Source of the DNA: Pyramidobacter sp.
GTDB lineage: Bacteria > Synergistota > Synergistia > Synergistales > Dethiosulfovibrionaceae
Assembly: GCA_016286835.1 (NCBI GenBank)
Contig: JAEEUD010000088.1
Span: forward strand, 1 to 7,312
Direction: 5' to 3'
DNA: 7,312 nt
The notes below the pieces were generated by a model. It did not search any database. It saw nothing but the letters and a program-made list of their open reading frames with translations, and was not told where the DNA came from. Of this stretch, positions 6,703 through 7,312 are shown one piece after another (position 1 is the stretch's first letter; each line of letters opens with the position of its first letter). Position numbers and translations under genes: made by a program.

Positions 6703-7312
6703 GTCAGGAGAAAATCCCCGTTCTTGCCGTCATCGGCCCCACCGCGGTGGGGAAAACGGCCTACAGCCTCGACCTCGCGAGAGCCCTCAACGCCGAGGTG
6801 ATCTCCGTCGATTCGCGCCAGGTGTACCGCTACATGGACGTGGGCACCGACAAGATCTCGCTTGAGATCCGCCGCGAGATCCCGCACCACATGATCGACG
6901 TGGCCGATCCAGACGAGATCTTTACGGCGGCGGATTTCGTGGCGCGCGCCAAAGACTGCGTGCGACGCATCCGTGCCCGCGGCCGGACGCCGCTGTTCGT
7001 CGGCGGAACCCCGTTCTACTATCAAGCGCTGTTCGGCGGACTTCTTTCCATCGACGTGCCCACTGACGAAGCCCTGCGCGCCGGCCTGTGCGCACAAAGC
7101 GGCGAAGAACTGTTCGCCCGCCTGCAGGAAGCTGACCCTGAAAGCGCTGCGCGCCTGCACCCAAACGACAAGTTTCGCGTCGCCCGCGCGCTGGAGATAT
7201 TCATGCTCTCAGGGCGCAAGGCTTCCGAACTGTACGCCGAGCAGAAAAGCGCGGAATCACCGTACGACGTGCTCTACCTGGGCCTGTTCAAGCCGCGCGA
7301 GATCCTCGTTTC
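6699..7312 (+). CDS. miaA: tRNA dimethylallyltransferase MiaA, 3'-truncated by window edge
   Basis: Transfers a dimethylallyl group from DMAPP to N6 of A37 in tRNAs reading U-starting codons, the first step toward ms2i6A. 204 whole codons are visible of a family length of about 300-315, with no stop before the window end. Seen in order: P-loop GPTAVGKT (residues 13-20); ISVDSRQVYRYMDVGTDK (35-52), whose D38 matches the catalytic aspartate of the family; PHHMIDVADP (62-71); FTAADF (75-80); PLFVGGTPFYYQAL (98-111); and ARLHPNDKFRVARALEIFMLSGR, ending near residue 172. The GTG overlaps the mutL TGA by 4 nt (GTGA), so translation is probably coupled. mutL-miaA adjacency is common in bacteria, including E. 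coli. The GGTPFYYQ segment differs slightly from the frequent GGTGLYI form. The C-terminal part lies outside the window. Confidence 0.97.
   Translation, partial: MSQEKIPVLAVIGPTAVGKTAYSLDLARALNAEVISVDSRQVYRYMDVGTDKISLEIRREIPHHMIDVADPDEIFTAADFVARAKDCVRRIRARGRTPLFVGGTPFYYQALFGGLLSIDVPTDEALRAGLCAQSGEELFARLQEADPESAARLHPNDKFRVARALEIFMLSGRKASELYAEQKSAESPYDVLYLGLFKPREILV
6737..6752. repeat. Perfect 16-bp palindrome in the miaA P-loop codons
   Basis: CCCCACCGCGGTGGGG is identical to its reverse complement. It covers the codons for Pro-Thr-Ala-Val-Gly of the ATP/DMAPP-site P-loop, about 38 nt after the GTG start. As RNA it could form a 6-bp stem with a CGCG loop. Since the residues are fixed by the protein and G/C-ending codons are preferred here, chance plus codon choice is a sufficient explanation. 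Confidence 0.4.

Larger units (their letters stand above)
1..7312 (+). other. Probable operon alaS-ruvX-mutS-mutL-miaA
   Basis: Five same-strand genes have junctions of +2, 0, 0 and -4 nt. Each downstream gene has its Shine-Dalgarno inside the preceding gene, and no terminator-like hairpin with a U-run was found. A single polycistronic message with translational coupling is inferred. The promoter must lie upstream of the window, and the 3' end downstream of miaA. Weak promoters inside coding sequence cannot be excluded. Confidence 0.75.

Noticed and set aside
5866..7160. Two overlapping minus-strand frames (5866-6681 and 6249-7160) opposite the mutL end and miaA
   Set aside because: They lie opposite conserved MutL C-terminal and MiaA motifs, overlap each other, and have no recognisable domain.
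1..7312. Search for tRNA/rRNA genes, CRISPR, insertion sequences, riboswitches or terminators
   Set aside because: Coding sequence fills the window almost completely; no repeat arrays, terminal inverted repeats with a transposase, or hairpin plus U-run were seen.

Overview
The window is a dense, one-strand stretch of a bacterial chromosome with roughly 60 % G+C (estimated by eye). It holds five housekeeping genes in the order alaS (3' part) - ruvX - mutS - mutL - miaA (5' part), all on the + strand. Their junctions are 2 nt, 0 nt, 0 nt and a 4-nt overlap, so there is no intergenic DNA to speak of and no stretch without a gene. I see no RNA gene, mobile element, CRISPR array, Rho-independent terminator or convincing internal promoter.

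Layout: bases 1-1906 encode the C-terminal three quarters of alanyl-tRNA synthetase, covering the end of the aminoacylation core, the editing domain and the C-Ala domain. Bases 1909-2331 encode a short YqgF/RuvX RNase H-fold nuclease with a GTG start. Bases 2332-4911 encode a full-length MutS1 mismatch sensor. Bases 4912-6702 encode a full-length MutL whose C-terminal domain carries the metal-binding motifs of the nicking endonuclease type. Bases 6699-7312 encode the first 204 residues of the tRNA dimethylallyltransferase MiaA, starting with GTG inside the mutL stop.

How the genes work together: MutS and MutL form the core of post-replicative mismatch repair. The MutL endonuclease signature suggests that nicking is done by MutL itself, without MutH, and a clamp-binding-like peptide near the MutS C-terminus suggests coupling to the replication sliding clamp. 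AlaS and MiaA serve translation fidelity (tRNA charging and A37 modification). RuvX-family proteins act in nucleic-acid processing (pre-16S rRNA maturation and/or Holliday-junction cleavage). The unit joins two common bacterial neighbourhoods, alaS-ruvX and mutS-mutL-miaA, into one probable operon.

Organism: the gene order, G+C-rich codon use and protein style fit an anaerobic bacterium of the Synergistota (Pyramidobacter/Jonquetella-like) best. This is an inference from memory of such genomes, not a demonstrated match; other MutH-less lineages such as some Firmicutes cannot be excluded.

Nothing here looks like an undescribed system. The points most worth checking are a strong 14-bp RNA hairpin inside ruvX, a roughly 3-4-fold excess of GATC over base-composition expectation, and the clamp-binding and endonuclease motifs of MutS and MutL.
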